A stretch of 64,000 bases of DNA. It comes from Geminicoccus sp. (lineage in GTDB: Bacteria; Pseudomonadota; Alphaproteobacteria; UBA7985). Positions 18,919-28,008 of the stretch are shown here, piece by piece (the first letter of the stretch is position 1; each line of letters begins with the position of its first letter). The stretch spans positions 62,001 through 126,000 of the forward strand of contig PAPT01000014.1 in NCBI GenBank assembly GCA_002708995.1. The letters are read 5' to 3'. The notes under the pieces were generated by a model. The model saw only the letters and a list, made by a program, of their open reading frames with translations, had not been told where the DNA came from and searched no databases. Position numbers and translations under genes: made by a program.

Positions 18919-19190
18919 CGCCGCTCATGGACGGCATCAGCCCGCACAGCCGCCCTGAAGCCGGATCGTAACGATGCTACTGCGGCGCTATGGTCGAACG
19001 CGAGGCGCGAGCGAATCGAATTCCTGCCACTTTTTCGACTCTGAAAAACGCAAACTTTCTTGCGATTTCAATTTACTCTTACCATATCGTGAGATAGTCT
19101 GCTTCGCGTTATGCGCTGCGTTTTTAGCAGTGTTCGCCGTTTCATCGATGATTTTGACCCCGCCGTTAGTTTTGTAGGCCACTTGCCACC
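18919..19190 (+). promoter_or_regulatory. Upstream region of the dcw cluster; mraZ absent
   Basis: This AT-rich gap lies between rnpB and rsmH, the place where mraZ is usually found. No MraZ-like frame and no TGGGN-type MraZ boxes are seen. A promoter-like pair, TTGCGA, 17 bases, CATATC, lies in the stretch around 19061-19090 and is the best guess for the cluster promoter. Confidence in the exact site is low. Confidence 0.35.
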
Positions 19191-20240
19191 ATGTTCGCCG
19201 TCCCGCCCGAGCTGATCGACACACTGCACGCCCACGACCCGGTGATGCTGCGCGAAGTGCTGTCCTTGGCGGCCATTCCGGCCGGCGCCATCGTGATCGA
19301 CGGCACCTTCGGCCGCGGCGGCTATGCCCGAGCCCTGCTCAGGGCGCAACCGGACTGCCGCTACATCGCGTTCGACCGCGACCCGGTCGCCGTGGACTAC
19401 GGCAAAGCGCTGATGGCAGCCCTACCCGGGCTTGAGGTGCACCACGCCGCGTTTTCAGACATGAAGCAGGTGACCCGCGAACTGGGTCAGGCATCGGTGG
19501 ACTTGATCGTGCTGGATCTGGGCGTATCCTCACCGCAGATCGATGAGGCGGAGCGCGGCTTCTCCTTCGGCAAGGACGGCCCGCTGGATATGCGCATGGA
19601 CCCCTCGCGCGGCCCGTCAGCGGCGGACATCGTCAACGCCATGGACGAAGGCGACCTCGCCGACGTGATCTACAAATACGGTGAAGAGCGCCGCTCCCGC
19701 GCGGTAGCCCGCGCCATTGTCGGCGCCCGGGCCGAATCCCGTATCGAGACCACTGGGCAGCTGGCCGATATCGTCCGCTCGGTTGTCCGCCGCGCCAAGG
19801 ACGGCATCGACCCTGCCACCCGCACATTTCAGGCGCTGCGCATCCACGTGAACGACGAACTCGGGGAGCTGGAGCGCGGGCTGGAAGCGGCCGAGCGGCT
19901 GCTGTCAACCGAAGGTCGGCTCATCGTCGTCAGCTTCCACAGCCTCGAAGACCGCATCGTCAAGACCTTCCTGCGCGCCCGAAGCGAGCAGCACCAGAGA
20001 GACGGCCGCCGGCTGCCGTGGGAGGCCGAAGCCGCCCCTGCGCGCGAGCAGAGCTTCACGCTGCTCACGCGCAAGCCGATGGAAGCGCAGAGCGACGAGT
20101 GCCGCGCCAACCCGCGCGCCCGCTCCGCCAAGCTGCGGGCCGCCAGCCGGACCGCTGCTCCGGCGTGGTCAGACCCTGACCTGTCCGCCAGTGCCGCCCC
20201 CGGGCCGACGACGGCAGAGCAAGGGAGCACGAGGCCATGA
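19191..20240 (+). CDS. rsmH: 16S rRNA (cytosine(1402)-N(4))-methyltransferase RsmH (MraW)
   Basis: The 349-residue enzyme methylates N4 of C1402 in the ribosomal decoding centre. It shows HDPVMLREVL, the SAM-binding DGTFGRGGYARALL, LDLGVSSPQ, FSFGKDGPLDMRM and SFHSLEDRIVK. The C-terminal 40 residues are a low-complexity Ala/Pro/Ser tail. It is the first protein gene of the dcw cluster here and overlaps ftsL by 4 bases, so translation is coupled. Confidence 0.96.
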   Translation: MFAVPPELIDTLHAHDPVMLREVLSLAAIPAGAIVIDGTFGRGGYARALLRAQPDCRYIAFDRDPVAVDYGKALMAALPGLEVHHAAFSDMKQVTRELGQASVDLIVLDLGVSSPQIDEAERGFSFGKDGPLDMRMDPSRGPSAADIVNAMDEGDLADVIYKYGEERRSRAVARAIVGARAESRIETTGQLADIVRSVVRRAKDGIDPATRTFQALRIHVNDELGELERGLEAAERLLSTEGRLIVVSFHSLEDRIVKTFLRARSEQHQRDGRRLPWEAEAAPAREQSFTLLTRKPMEAQSDECRANPRARSAKLRAASRTAAPAWSDPDLSASAAPGPTTAEQGSTRP

Positions 20241-20692
20241 TCCGAGTTTCCCACCTGTTCTGGGCCACGATCTTCATCGGTCTGGTCATCACCCTGTTCC
20301 AGCTCAAAATCTCCGTGCAGCAGCTGGACGACGAGCGCAACGCCGCCGTCGGCAACATCAATGAGACCCGCGAACGCATCCGCCAGCTGCAGCTGGAGTG
20401 GACCCAGCTCAACCAGCCCCGGCGTTTGACCAAGCTGAGCCAAGACTTTCTTGCCGGGTTCGAAGAATCCCGGGCTGGCACGATCGCGCCCGTCGACTCC
20501 ATCCCGGTTCGCCCGGATGAAATGCGGCCTGTGGCGCTGCTGACCATCGACGAAGCCTCGAATGCCGCGCTGGGCCTGCATTCAATCGAAGGCGATGAGG
20601 CCAGCCGCATCGGGTCCCTGCGCCCCATCCACGCACCCGACCTGATCTCCGCGATGATCAACCAGTCCGGCCGCCGTGGTGGATCGGAGTGA
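20237..20692 (+). CDS. ftsL: Cell division protein FtsL
   Basis: The 151-residue protein has a short cytoplasmic start, one membrane helix (about 7-23) and a periplasmic coiled-coil segment (about 25-75, QQLDDERNAAVGNINETRERIRQLQ in part). FtsL joins FtsB and FtsQ in the complex that activates FtsWI. Sequence similarity in this family is weak, so the call rests on topology, length and position between rsmH and ftsI. The C-terminal 70 residues are poorly conserved. Confidence 0.88.
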   Translation: MIRVSHLFWATIFIGLVITLFQLKISVQQLDDERNAAVGNINETRERIRQLQLEWTQLNQPRRLTKLSQDFLAGFEESRAGTIAPVDSIPVRPDEMRPVALLTIDEASNAALGLHSIEGDEASRIGSLRPIHAPDLISAMINQSGRRGGSE

Positions 20693-20702
20693 CGCATCGA
20701 TC

Positions 20703-22451
20703 ATGACAGCCTACACCCCTGATCCCACGAGCCACGTGCTCGATGCCAATCTGACCTCCAACCCGCAGCGCATGCTGAGCGGGGGCAAGACCAGCAGCCG
20801 CCACGCTGAACGCAGCTACCGGCTCGGCCGCGCGGTCAGCCTGTGGCGACTGTGGCTGCTGGGGCTGGGTTTTCTGACCCTGTTCACTATCATCGGCGCG
20901 AAAATTGTGCACTTGGCGGTGCTCGCTGAAGGCCGTGAGCCAGTCCCCACCATCACCGCCAAGCTCGACACCGGCGCGCAGGAATTCCGCCGCAGCCAAC
21001 TCACCGACCGCAACGGCCGCCTGCTCTCGGACAACGTCTATCGAAAGGCGGCCTACGCCGTACCGGCGAAAATCGTTGACCTCGACGGCACCATCGATGG
21101 GCTGGCACAGATTTTCCCGGAGCTGGACGTTGGCCGGCTGCGCGCTGACCTGAATTCCAACAAGAACTTCGTGTACATCAAACGTCGCCTGACCCCGGAT
21201 CAGGAAGCCGCCGTTTTCAACCTCGGTGAGCCGGGCCTGAACTTTCTAGAAGAACAGTACCGGGTCTATCCGCACGGCAACCTGACCTCGCACATTGTCG
21301 GCTTCAACGACATCGACACATTCGGGCAGGCGGGGGTCGAGGCCTACTTCGATGAAACCCTGAAGGAAGGCCTGAACCCGATTGCACTGTCGATCGACGT
21401 GCGGGTCCAGCACATCGTCGCCGAAGAACTCGCCGCGACGATTCAGGAGTTCAACGCCATCGCCGGCACCGCCGTTCTGCTGGATTCCAACACCGGCGAG
21501 GTCATCGCGCTGGTGTCCCTGCCTGACTTCGACCCCTACAACCCGGCTACCCAATCCGAGGCGCAGCGGCTCAATCGCGCCACCTATGGCAACTACGAGC
21601 TCGGCTCGGTGTTCAAGGTGTTCACGCTGGCTTCCGCGATCGAGGCCGATGTCGTCCGCCTCGATGAGATGATTGATGTTTCGAAGCCGATCCGGGTCGG
21701 CGGTCACAAAATCTCCGACTACAAGCGCTACGAAGACCAGATGAATCCGCGCGACATCCTGCGCCGCTCCTCGAACATCGGCGCCTCCAAGCTCGCCTTG
21801 CGGGTTGGCAGCGAGGCGCAGGAAAGCTTCCTGCGCGAGCTCAGACTGCTGAGCCCGAGCACGCTGGAAATTCAGGAGACCTCGACCCCGGAATATCCGG
21901 CGCGCTGGGGCAAGGCCAGCACGGCAACAATCTCCTACGGCTACGGCGTCGCGGCATCGCCCCTGCAGATCGCCAACGCGTTTTCAACCATGGTCAATGG
22001 CGGTGTTTTCCGCGCAGCGACGCTGGTGCGCCAGCCCGAAGACCAGCCCTTATCGCCGGGCCACCGGGTCATTTCCGAGCAAACCTCAGCCACCATGCGC
22101 GATATGCTGGAGTACGTGGTGCGGGAAGGCACAGGGCGGTTTGCAGCCGCTGAGGGCTACCGCGTCGGCGGCAAGACGGGGACGGCCAACATCGCCCGTG
22201 GCGGCGGTTACAACGAAGACGCGCGGCGCGCGACCTTCCTCGGTGCCTTCCCGATCAACGACCCGAAATACACCCTGCTGGTGATGGTGGAGAACCCCGA
22301 CCCCGAGGCGCAGGAATACACCCAAGGCTATGCGACCGGCGGCTGGGTGGCAGCGCCTGCCTTCCACCGCATCGTGGAGCGAGCCGCGCCCATGCTGGGC
22401 CTCGAACCCCAGCCAGACCCCGAGGACGGCGACGCGCTCGCCAGCCACTGA
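20703..22451 (+). CDS. ftsI: Septal peptidoglycan transpeptidase FtsI (PBP3)
   Basis: FtsI crosslinks septal peptidoglycan with FtsW. The 582-residue protein has a cytoplasmic N-terminus, one membrane helix (about 49-72), a pedestal domain and a transpeptidase domain with SVFK (302-305, active Ser302), SSN and KTG (491-493). An in-frame GTG at 20676 would overlap ftsL, but has no ribosome-binding site; ATG 20703 has GGAG about 15 bases upstream. It ends with an acidic tail and is 3 bases from murE. Confidence 0.95.
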   Translation: MTAYTPDPTSHVLDANLTSNPQRMLSGGKTSSRHAERSYRLGRAVSLWRLWLLGLGFLTLFTIIGAKIVHLAVLAEGREPVPTITAKLDTGAQEFRRSQLTDRNGRLLSDNVYRKAAYAVPAKIVDLDGTIDGLAQIFPELDVGRLRADLNSNKNFVYIKRRLTPDQEAAVFNLGEPGLNFLEEQYRVYPHGNLTSHIVGFNDIDTFGQAGVEAYFDETLKEGLNPIALSIDVRVQHIVAEELAATIQEFNAIAGTAVLLDSNTGEVIALVSLPDFDPYNPATQSEAQRLNRATYGNYELGSVFKVFTLASAIEADVVRLDEMIDVSKPIRVGGHKISDYKRYEDQMNPRDILRRSSNIGASKLALRVGSEAQESFLRELRLLSPSTLEIQETSTPEYPARWGKASTATISYGYGVAASPLQIANAFSTMVNGGVFRAATLVRQPEDQPLSPGHRVISEQTSATMRDMLEYVVREGTGRFAAAEGYRVGGKTGTANIARGGGYNEDARRATFLGAFPINDPKYTLLVMVENPDPEAQEYTQGYATGGWVAAPAFHRIVERAAPMLGLEPQPDPEDGDALASH

Positions 22452-22454
22452 ACC

Positions 22455-24023
22455 ATGACCCACAGCGTCCAGACCCTGCTCCAATGGCTTCGCGAAGACG
22501 GCTTCAGTCCTGAGGTCAACGGCCCGGCAGCAGACGGGACTGGCGCGGTGGCGGCCATCGACCCGGACACCGTTATCACGAGGCTCTGCATCGACAGCCG
22601 CGCGGTTACCCGTGGCAGCCTGTTCGCAGCGCTGCCGGGACATCAGGTCGACGGCCACAGTTTCATCGCACGCGCGCTCGAAGCCGGCGCTGCCTGCGTT
22701 CTGGCCCAGCGCCCGCCGCAGGATGACGAAAAAGCCGCCCTCTCGGGATGCTGGATCACCCTAGATTACAGCCCCCGCGCGTTGGCCCGTCTGGCGGCAA
22801 GGTTCTACGGCCCCCTGCCTGAGCGGCTGATCGGGGTCACCGGCACAAACGGCAAAACATCGGTTGCACACTTCACCCGGTTGCTGCTCGACCCAGCGCG
22901 GTGCGCGTCGATCGGCACCTTGGGGCTGAGGCCCGAAGGCCTGTTCGCGCTCCCCAGCCTGACCAGCCCGGATGCGCTGTCGCTGGCACAGGCACTGGGC
23001 GCGGCGGCGGGGGCAGGCATGGATCACGCCGTGCTAGAGGCCTCGTCGCACGGCCTCGAACAGGGGCGGTTGGCCGGGCTGGATTTCACCGCCGCTGGCT
23101 TCACACACCTCAGCCGCGATCACCTCGATTACCATGAAACCATGGACGCCTACTGGCAGGCGAAGCGGTCACTGTTCACCCGCCACCTTACCCCCGGCGC
23201 CCGGGTGGTGGTCGACGAGCGACTGCCACAGGCACGGGAACTCGCCGCGCTCGGCCTTGATCTGTTCCGGCTGGGTGCGCTGGGCTCGGAGACGGCCGAT
23301 CTGGCCTACGCGGCACGGCCGCGGTCGGGCGGGCTGACCCTGCAACTTGCCTGGAAAGGCGAGCAGGCAAAGGACTTCGACCTGCCCCTGTTCGGCACGT
23401 TTCAGGTCGAGAACATCGCCGTGGCGATGGGGTTGGCGCGGGTTGGCAGCGCCGATGCCACTCCTGAAGCACTCGACGCGCGACTAGCGGGACTGACGCA
23501 GGCCGGGACCACGCTGGGCGTGCCGGGACGGATGATGCCGGTCACCCATCACCCCGAAGCGCCGCACGGGCGGGTGCTGATCGATTACGCCCACACGCCG
23601 GATGCCCTCGCGACCGCCCTCCAAGCTGCCCGCCCACACTGTGAGGGTCGGCTGATGGTCGTCTTCGGTGCCGGTGGCGACCGCGACCCGGGCAAGCGGG
23701 TGTTGATGGGCGAAGCCGCCGCGCAATTCGCCGACTGGAGCCTGATCACCGACGACAACCCGCGCAGCGAAGACCCCTCAGCCATCCGCGCCGCCGTCCG
23801 GCGTGGCGCACCCAAGGCGCTGGAGGTCGGCGACCGCGCCGACGCGATTGCTGCTGCGCTGGCGGCCATGGCGCCCGAAGACCTACTGCTGATCGCCGGA
23901 AAGGGCCACGAAACCGGACAGGTTGTCGGCGCGACGACCCTGCCCTTCGATGATGCCGAGCAAACACGGCAGGCCGCTGCAGCCCTCTGGGGCAGCAGTA
24001 CGAACGGAGGCGCAGGATCATGA
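22455..24023 (+). CDS. murE: UDP-MurNAc-L-Ala-D-Glu:meso-diaminopimelate ligase MurE
   Basis: MurE adds the third residue of the peptidoglycan stem peptide. The 522-residue protein has the ATP motif GTNGKTS (130-136), the HLSRDHLDYH catalytic segment and DNPR (434-437), the motif that selects meso-diaminopimelate rather than lysine. It also carries the GKGHE motif near the C-terminus. The stop overlaps murF by 4 bases. Confidence 0.96.
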   Translation: MTHSVQTLLQWLREDGFSPEVNGPAADGTGAVAAIDPDTVITRLCIDSRAVTRGSLFAALPGHQVDGHSFIARALEAGAACVLAQRPPQDDEKAALSGCWITLDYSPRALARLAARFYGPLPERLIGVTGTNGKTSVAHFTRLLLDPARCASIGTLGLRPEGLFALPSLTSPDALSLAQALGAAAGAGMDHAVLEASSHGLEQGRLAGLDFTAAGFTHLSRDHLDYHETMDAYWQAKRSLFTRHLTPGARVVVDERLPQARELAALGLDLFRLGALGSETADLAYAARPRSGGLTLQLAWKGEQAKDFDLPLFGTFQVENIAVAMGLARVGSADATPEALDARLAGLTQAGTTLGVPGRMMPVTHHPEAPHGRVLIDYAHTPDALATALQAARPHCEGRLMVVFGAGGDRDPGKRVLMGEAAAQFADWSLITDDNPRSEDPSAIRAAVRRGAPKALEVGDRADAIAAALAAMAPEDLLLIAGKGHETGQVVGATTLPFDDAEQTRQAAAALWGSSTNGGAGS

Positions 24024-25423
24024 GCCTCTGGACTGTCGCAGACATCGCCCGAGCCACCCAAGGCGCCCTACACGGCGATGCCGCGAGCAACCCCGCAACC
24101 CCGGTCACTGGCGTTTCCATCGACACCCGCAGCCTTGTACCCGGTGACCTGTTCGTCGCGCTGCGCGGCCCGAACAACGACGCCCACGATTTCGCCGGCG
24201 CAGCCTTGGCTGCGGGCGCCGCTGCGCTGCTAGTCGAGCGTCCGCTGGACCTGAGCACGCCCCAGATCATCGTAAAGAACACTACCGCTGCGCTGGAAGC
24301 CTTGGGCCGAGACCGCCGCGCTGCTGCCAAAGACGCCTTCGTGCTCGGGATCACAGGCTCGGTCGGCAAAACCGGGACCAAGGAACTGGCAGCCGCAGGC
24401 TTTGCAGCGCTGGGCCCGACCCACGCCACCCGGGGCAATCTCAACAACCACTTCGGCGTTCCTCTGACCCTGGCGCGGATGCCCGTGGACACCCGTTTTG
24501 CCGTGATCGAGATGGGCATGAGCGCAGCGGGCGAAATCCGCGCTCTGAGCCGCATGGTCCGCCCGGACGCCGCACTCATCACCTGGGTCTCCGCAGCCCA
24601 CAGCGCGTTTTTCAACGGCACTGAAGAGATTGCCGACGCCAAGGCCGAGATTTTCCAAGGCCTGAACACCCCTAACGGATCGACCGCAGAACCCAAAGGG
24701 CTGGCGGTGCTGCCCGCCGACAACCCCCACTTTGACCGCCTGCTGGCGACTGCCCAGCGCCACGCCGGCATCGTCCGGAGCTTCGGCACCGACGAGACCG
24801 CCGATCTGCGGCTGAAGACGGATGCCGGAGATGGTTCGAGAGCGATCAACGGCACGCGGGTGAACCTGCAACTGGCTGGTGATCAGTGGTGCAGCGCGCT
24901 GGCGGGCCTGCTCGCCGTGCTGCCCGCCGCAGGCCTGCGCGATCCGGCAGCCGAAACGGCGGCGTTCATCGCAGCGGCCGGGACTGTCGAGCCACTGCGC
25001 GGGCGGGGCCAGACCCTGAGCCTGGCCGGGATCGACGGCGGGGCTGCGCGGCTCATCGACGAGTCCTACAACGCCTCGCCCGCCGCCATGGAAGCCGCGC
25101 TCCGCCTGCTGGTTCAAACCCCAACGACCGGGCGCCGGATCGCCGTGCTGGGCGACATGCTGGAGCTCGACGATCCTGCCACCGAGCACGCACGGATCGG
25201 CCGTCTGATCGCCGCAATGCCGATCGATGTTGTCCACGTCTGCGGGGCTTATGCCGACACCGTGCTGGCCGAGGTTGAACCCGGCCAGCGCGGCCTGTCT
25301 GCACCCAAAGCCCTCGACCTCTTCACAGGAATTGCACAGTCCATTCACGGCGGTGACACATGGTTGGTCAAAGGCTCTCTGGGGTCCGAAGTGCACCTTC
25401 TCGTCGATAAACTGAGCCCCTGA
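24020..25423 (+). CDS. murF: UDP-MurNAc-tripeptide:D-Ala-D-Ala ligase MurF
   Basis: MurF completes the UDP-MurNAc pentapeptide in the cytoplasm. The 467-residue protein shows the Mur ligase ATP loop GSVGKTGTK (113-121), GNLNNHFGVPLTL and DESYNASPAAMEAAL, all typical of MurF. Length is normal. It overlaps murE by 4 bases and precedes mraY, in the standard dcw order. Confidence 0.96.
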   Translation: MSLWTVADIARATQGALHGDAASNPATPVTGVSIDTRSLVPGDLFVALRGPNNDAHDFAGAALAAGAAALLVERPLDLSTPQIIVKNTTAALEALGRDRRAAAKDAFVLGITGSVGKTGTKELAAAGFAALGPTHATRGNLNNHFGVPLTLARMPVDTRFAVIEMGMSAAGEIRALSRMVRPDAALITWVSAAHSAFFNGTEEIADAKAEIFQGLNTPNGSTAEPKGLAVLPADNPHFDRLLATAQRHAGIVRSFGTDETADLRLKTDAGDGSRAINGTRVNLQLAGDQWCSALAGLLAVLPAAGLRDPAAETAAFIAAAGTVEPLRGRGQTLSLAGIDGGAARLIDESYNASPAAMEAALRLLVQTPTTGRRIAVLGDMLELDDPATEHARIGRLIAAMPIDVVHVCGAYADTVLAEVEPGQRGLSAPKALDLFTGIAQSIHGGDTWLVKGSLGSEVHLLVDKLSP

Positions 25424-25464
25424 ATTGATTTGAAACCAAGCGCATAAAGCGGTAACGCCAGTCC

Positions 25465-26553
25465 ATGATTCCAATCCTGCTTGACCCCTACGCCAGCGAT
25501 TACACACTCGCTAACCTGCTCAGCTACACCAGCACGCGTGGCGGTCTTGCCGTCTTCACCGCCATGGTGATCTGCTTCTTCATCGGCCCGCCGATCATCA
25601 ACTGGCTGCGCTCAGTGCAGGAGAAGGGGCAGCCCATCCGCAGCGATGGCCCCGAAACCCACCTGCTGACCAAGAAGGGCACGCCGACCATGGGTGGGGC
25701 CATGATCCTCGCGTCGATGCTGATTTCGACGGTGATCTGGGCCGATCTGCGCAATGCCTACGTCTGGATCGTGCTGTTTGTGACCAGCGGCTACGGCCTG
25801 CTAGGGTTCATCGACGACTACATGAAGGTGTCCCAGCAGGACCCGAACGGGATCGCAGGACGCTTCAAAATCTTCGGACAGGTCGGCATCGGGCTGATCG
25901 CCTGTGCCATGATCTACGTCAACTCGCCCCCGGATCTAGCGGGCAAGCTGCTGTTCCCGGTGTTCAAGGACTGGTACCTCGCGCTCGGGCCGCTGATGAT
26001 CCTGTTCGGCCTGTTCGTCGTTGTCGGCAGTTCCAATTCCGTGAACCTCACAGACGGCCTCGACGGTCTGGCCATCGTACCGATCATGATTGCCGCAGGC
26101 TCCTTCGCCGTGATCGCCTATGTGGTCAGCCGCCCCGACTGGTCGGCAGATTTGGCCCTGAACCTTATCCCCCATACCTCCGAACTGGCGGTGCTGTGCG
26201 CGGCGCTGGTCGGGTCCGGGCTGGGTTTCCTGTGGTTCAACGCCCCACCGGCGCAGGTGTTCATGGGTGACACCGGTTCGCTGGCCGCTGGGGGCGCCAT
26301 CGGCACTATCGCCGTGATTACCAAACACGAGCTGGTGCTGGCCATTATCGGCGGGCTGTTCGTCATGGAAGCCCTGTCGGTCATCATTCAGGTCGTTTCG
26401 TTCAAACTTACCGGCCGCCGCATCTTCCGCATGGCGCCGATCCACCACCATTTCGAAAAGATGGGCTGGCAGGAGCCGACCATCGTCATCCGGTTCTGGA
26501 TCGTCGCTGTCGTGCTCGCCATGATCGGGCTGGCGACGCTGAAGATCCGCTGA
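25465..26553 (+). CDS. mraY: Phospho-MurNAc-pentapeptide transferase MraY
   Basis: MraY makes lipid I on the inner membrane from UDP-MurNAc-pentapeptide and undecaprenyl phosphate. The 362-residue protein has about ten membrane helices and the signature blocks KKGTPTMGG, FIDDYMK (Asp-rich site), NLTDGLDGLA and APIHHHFEK-like (APIHHHFE). A 41-base gap separates it from murF. The length matches the family. Confidence 0.97.
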   Translation: MIPILLDPYASDYTLANLLSYTSTRGGLAVFTAMVICFFIGPPIINWLRSVQEKGQPIRSDGPETHLLTKKGTPTMGGAMILASMLISTVIWADLRNAYVWIVLFVTSGYGLLGFIDDYMKVSQQDPNGIAGRFKIFGQVGIGLIACAMIYVNSPPDLAGKLLFPVFKDWYLALGPLMILFGLFVVVGSSNSVNLTDGLDGLAIVPIMIAAGSFAVIAYVVSRPDWSADLALNLIPHTSELAVLCAALVGSGLGFLWFNAPPAQVFMGDTGSLAAGGAIGTIAVITKHELVLAIIGGLFVMEALSVIIQVVSFKLTGRRIFRMAPIHHHFEKMGWQEPTIVIRFWIVAVVLAMIGLATLKIR

Positions 26554-26614
26554 CCCGGCCCCCTCGACGTCGTGGCGCTCCAGCGCTCCCCATCAGCACA
26601 GGACAGGCGAAGCG

Positions 26615-27997
26615 ATGATCCCCCTCCACCCCCTGCAAAACCGGAAGATTGGCGTTCTCGGTCTGTCGCGGACCGGCGAAGCGGTGGTCGCGGCTGCCCT
26701 CGCCGGCGGCGCTGCCGGCGTTGAGGTCTGGGACGACAGCCCTGACAGCCTAGAGGCCACGCTGGTAGCCTTCCCCGCTGCGCAGGCCCGCAATTTCGCC
26801 GAGACTGGTTTCGATGCGGATCACTTTGCGCTGGTGATGTCGCCGGGGATCCCCCTGACCCATCCCAGCCCGCACCCGGCCGTGTTCCGTGCCAGGGCGC
26901 AATCGATCCCCGTGGTCGGCGACGTCGAACTGCTGTGGCAGGCCTGCGGGCAGACAAACCCCTTCATCGGCCTAACCGGCACTAATGGGAAATCAACGGC
27001 AACGGCCCTGCTCGGCCACGTTCTGACCGCCGCGGGGCTGAGCCCTGCCGTCGGCGGAAACATTGGTGAAGCCGTGCTGGCGCTCGACTCGCCGTCGCGG
27101 GGCGCACCCTTCGTGCTCGAACTGTCGAGTTATCAGCTGGACCTGTGCCGCAGCACGGGCTTCGCGGGCGCGGCACTGCTCAACATCAGCCCCGACCACC
27201 TGTCCCGTCACGGCGGGCTTTCGGGCTATATCGACGCCAAGCTGCGCATATTTGCGCGGCAGCTACCCGGCAACCTTGCGCTGATCGGGGTGGACGACGA
27301 CTACGGACCGACAATCGCCGCCGCCCTGACCAATCACAGCCAGGCGACCGTGCTGCCCGTTACCACCGTGCGGACGCTCAATGTCGGTCTGTCGGCGGCA
27401 GGGGGTGACCTGCGCCTGAACGGACAGGCGATCCTCAACCTGGCGGACCTGCCGCACCTCTCCGGCACCCACAACTGGCAGAACGCCGCCGTTGCCGCGG
27501 GGCTCGCCTGGCACGCCGGCCTAAGCGTCGATGCGATTGCCACCGGCATCGCTGGGTTTACCGGTCTCGCCCACCGCCAGGAACGCATCGGTAGCCGCAA
27601 CGGCGTCACTTTCGTCAACGACAGCAAGGCCACCAATGGTGAAGCCGCTGCCGTCGCCCTGCGGGCGCATTCAAACATCTACTGGCTGCTCGGCGGACAG
27701 GCCAAGGAAGACGGCCTGCAGGCCGCCCTGCACGACCTCGCACAGGTTCGCGGGGCCTTCTGCTATGGCGAAAGCGGCGCTGAATTCGCAGCGACGCTGG
27801 CCGAAAAGGGCGTGCAGGCTGCCATTTTCAGCGATCTGGAGCAGGCCTTTGGCGCTGCTTTGGCCACAGCCGAGGGCGAATCGGCACATTCTGCGACGAT
27901 TTTACTGGCCCCAGCGGCCGCTTCGTGGGATCAATTCCCATCTTTTGAAGTCCGGGGCGATGCATTTCGAGCTCTGGCAGCGACATATTTGACCTAG
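26615..27997 (+). CDS. murD: UDP-MurNAc-L-alanine:D-glutamate ligase MurD
   Basis: MurD adds D-glutamate to UDP-MurNAc-L-Ala. The 460-residue protein begins with the N-terminal Rossmann loop GLSRTG, then the ATP motif TGTNGKST (121-128), ELSSYQLD, NISPDHLSRH and FVNDSKATN. A 61-base gap follows mraY. It ends 11 bases before ftsW, with a more AT-rich 3' end than the rest. Confidence 0.96.
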   Translation: MIPLHPLQNRKIGVLGLSRTGEAVVAAALAGGAAGVEVWDDSPDSLEATLVAFPAAQARNFAETGFDADHFALVMSPGIPLTHPSPHPAVFRARAQSIPVVGDVELLWQACGQTNPFIGLTGTNGKSTATALLGHVLTAAGLSPAVGGNIGEAVLALDSPSRGAPFVLELSSYQLDLCRSTGFAGAALLNISPDHLSRHGGLSGYIDAKLRIFARQLPGNLALIGVDDDYGPTIAAALTNHSQATVLPVTTVRTLNVGLSAAGGDLRLNGQAILNLADLPHLSGTHNWQNAAVAAGLAWHAGLSVDAIATGIAGFTGLAHRQERIGSRNGVTFVNDSKATNGEAAAVALRAHSNIYWLLGGQAKEDGLQAALHDLAQVRGAFCYGESGAEFAATLAEKGVQAAIFSDLEQAFGAALATAEGESAHSATILLAPAAASWDQFPSFEVRGDAFRALAATYLT

Positions 27998-28008
27998 GGG
28001 ATTTTGAC

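Noticed and set aside
18919-19190. mraZ upstream of rsmH
   Set aside because: No frame of the right length and no MraZ-like motif was found. The gap is too small for the gene plus controls.
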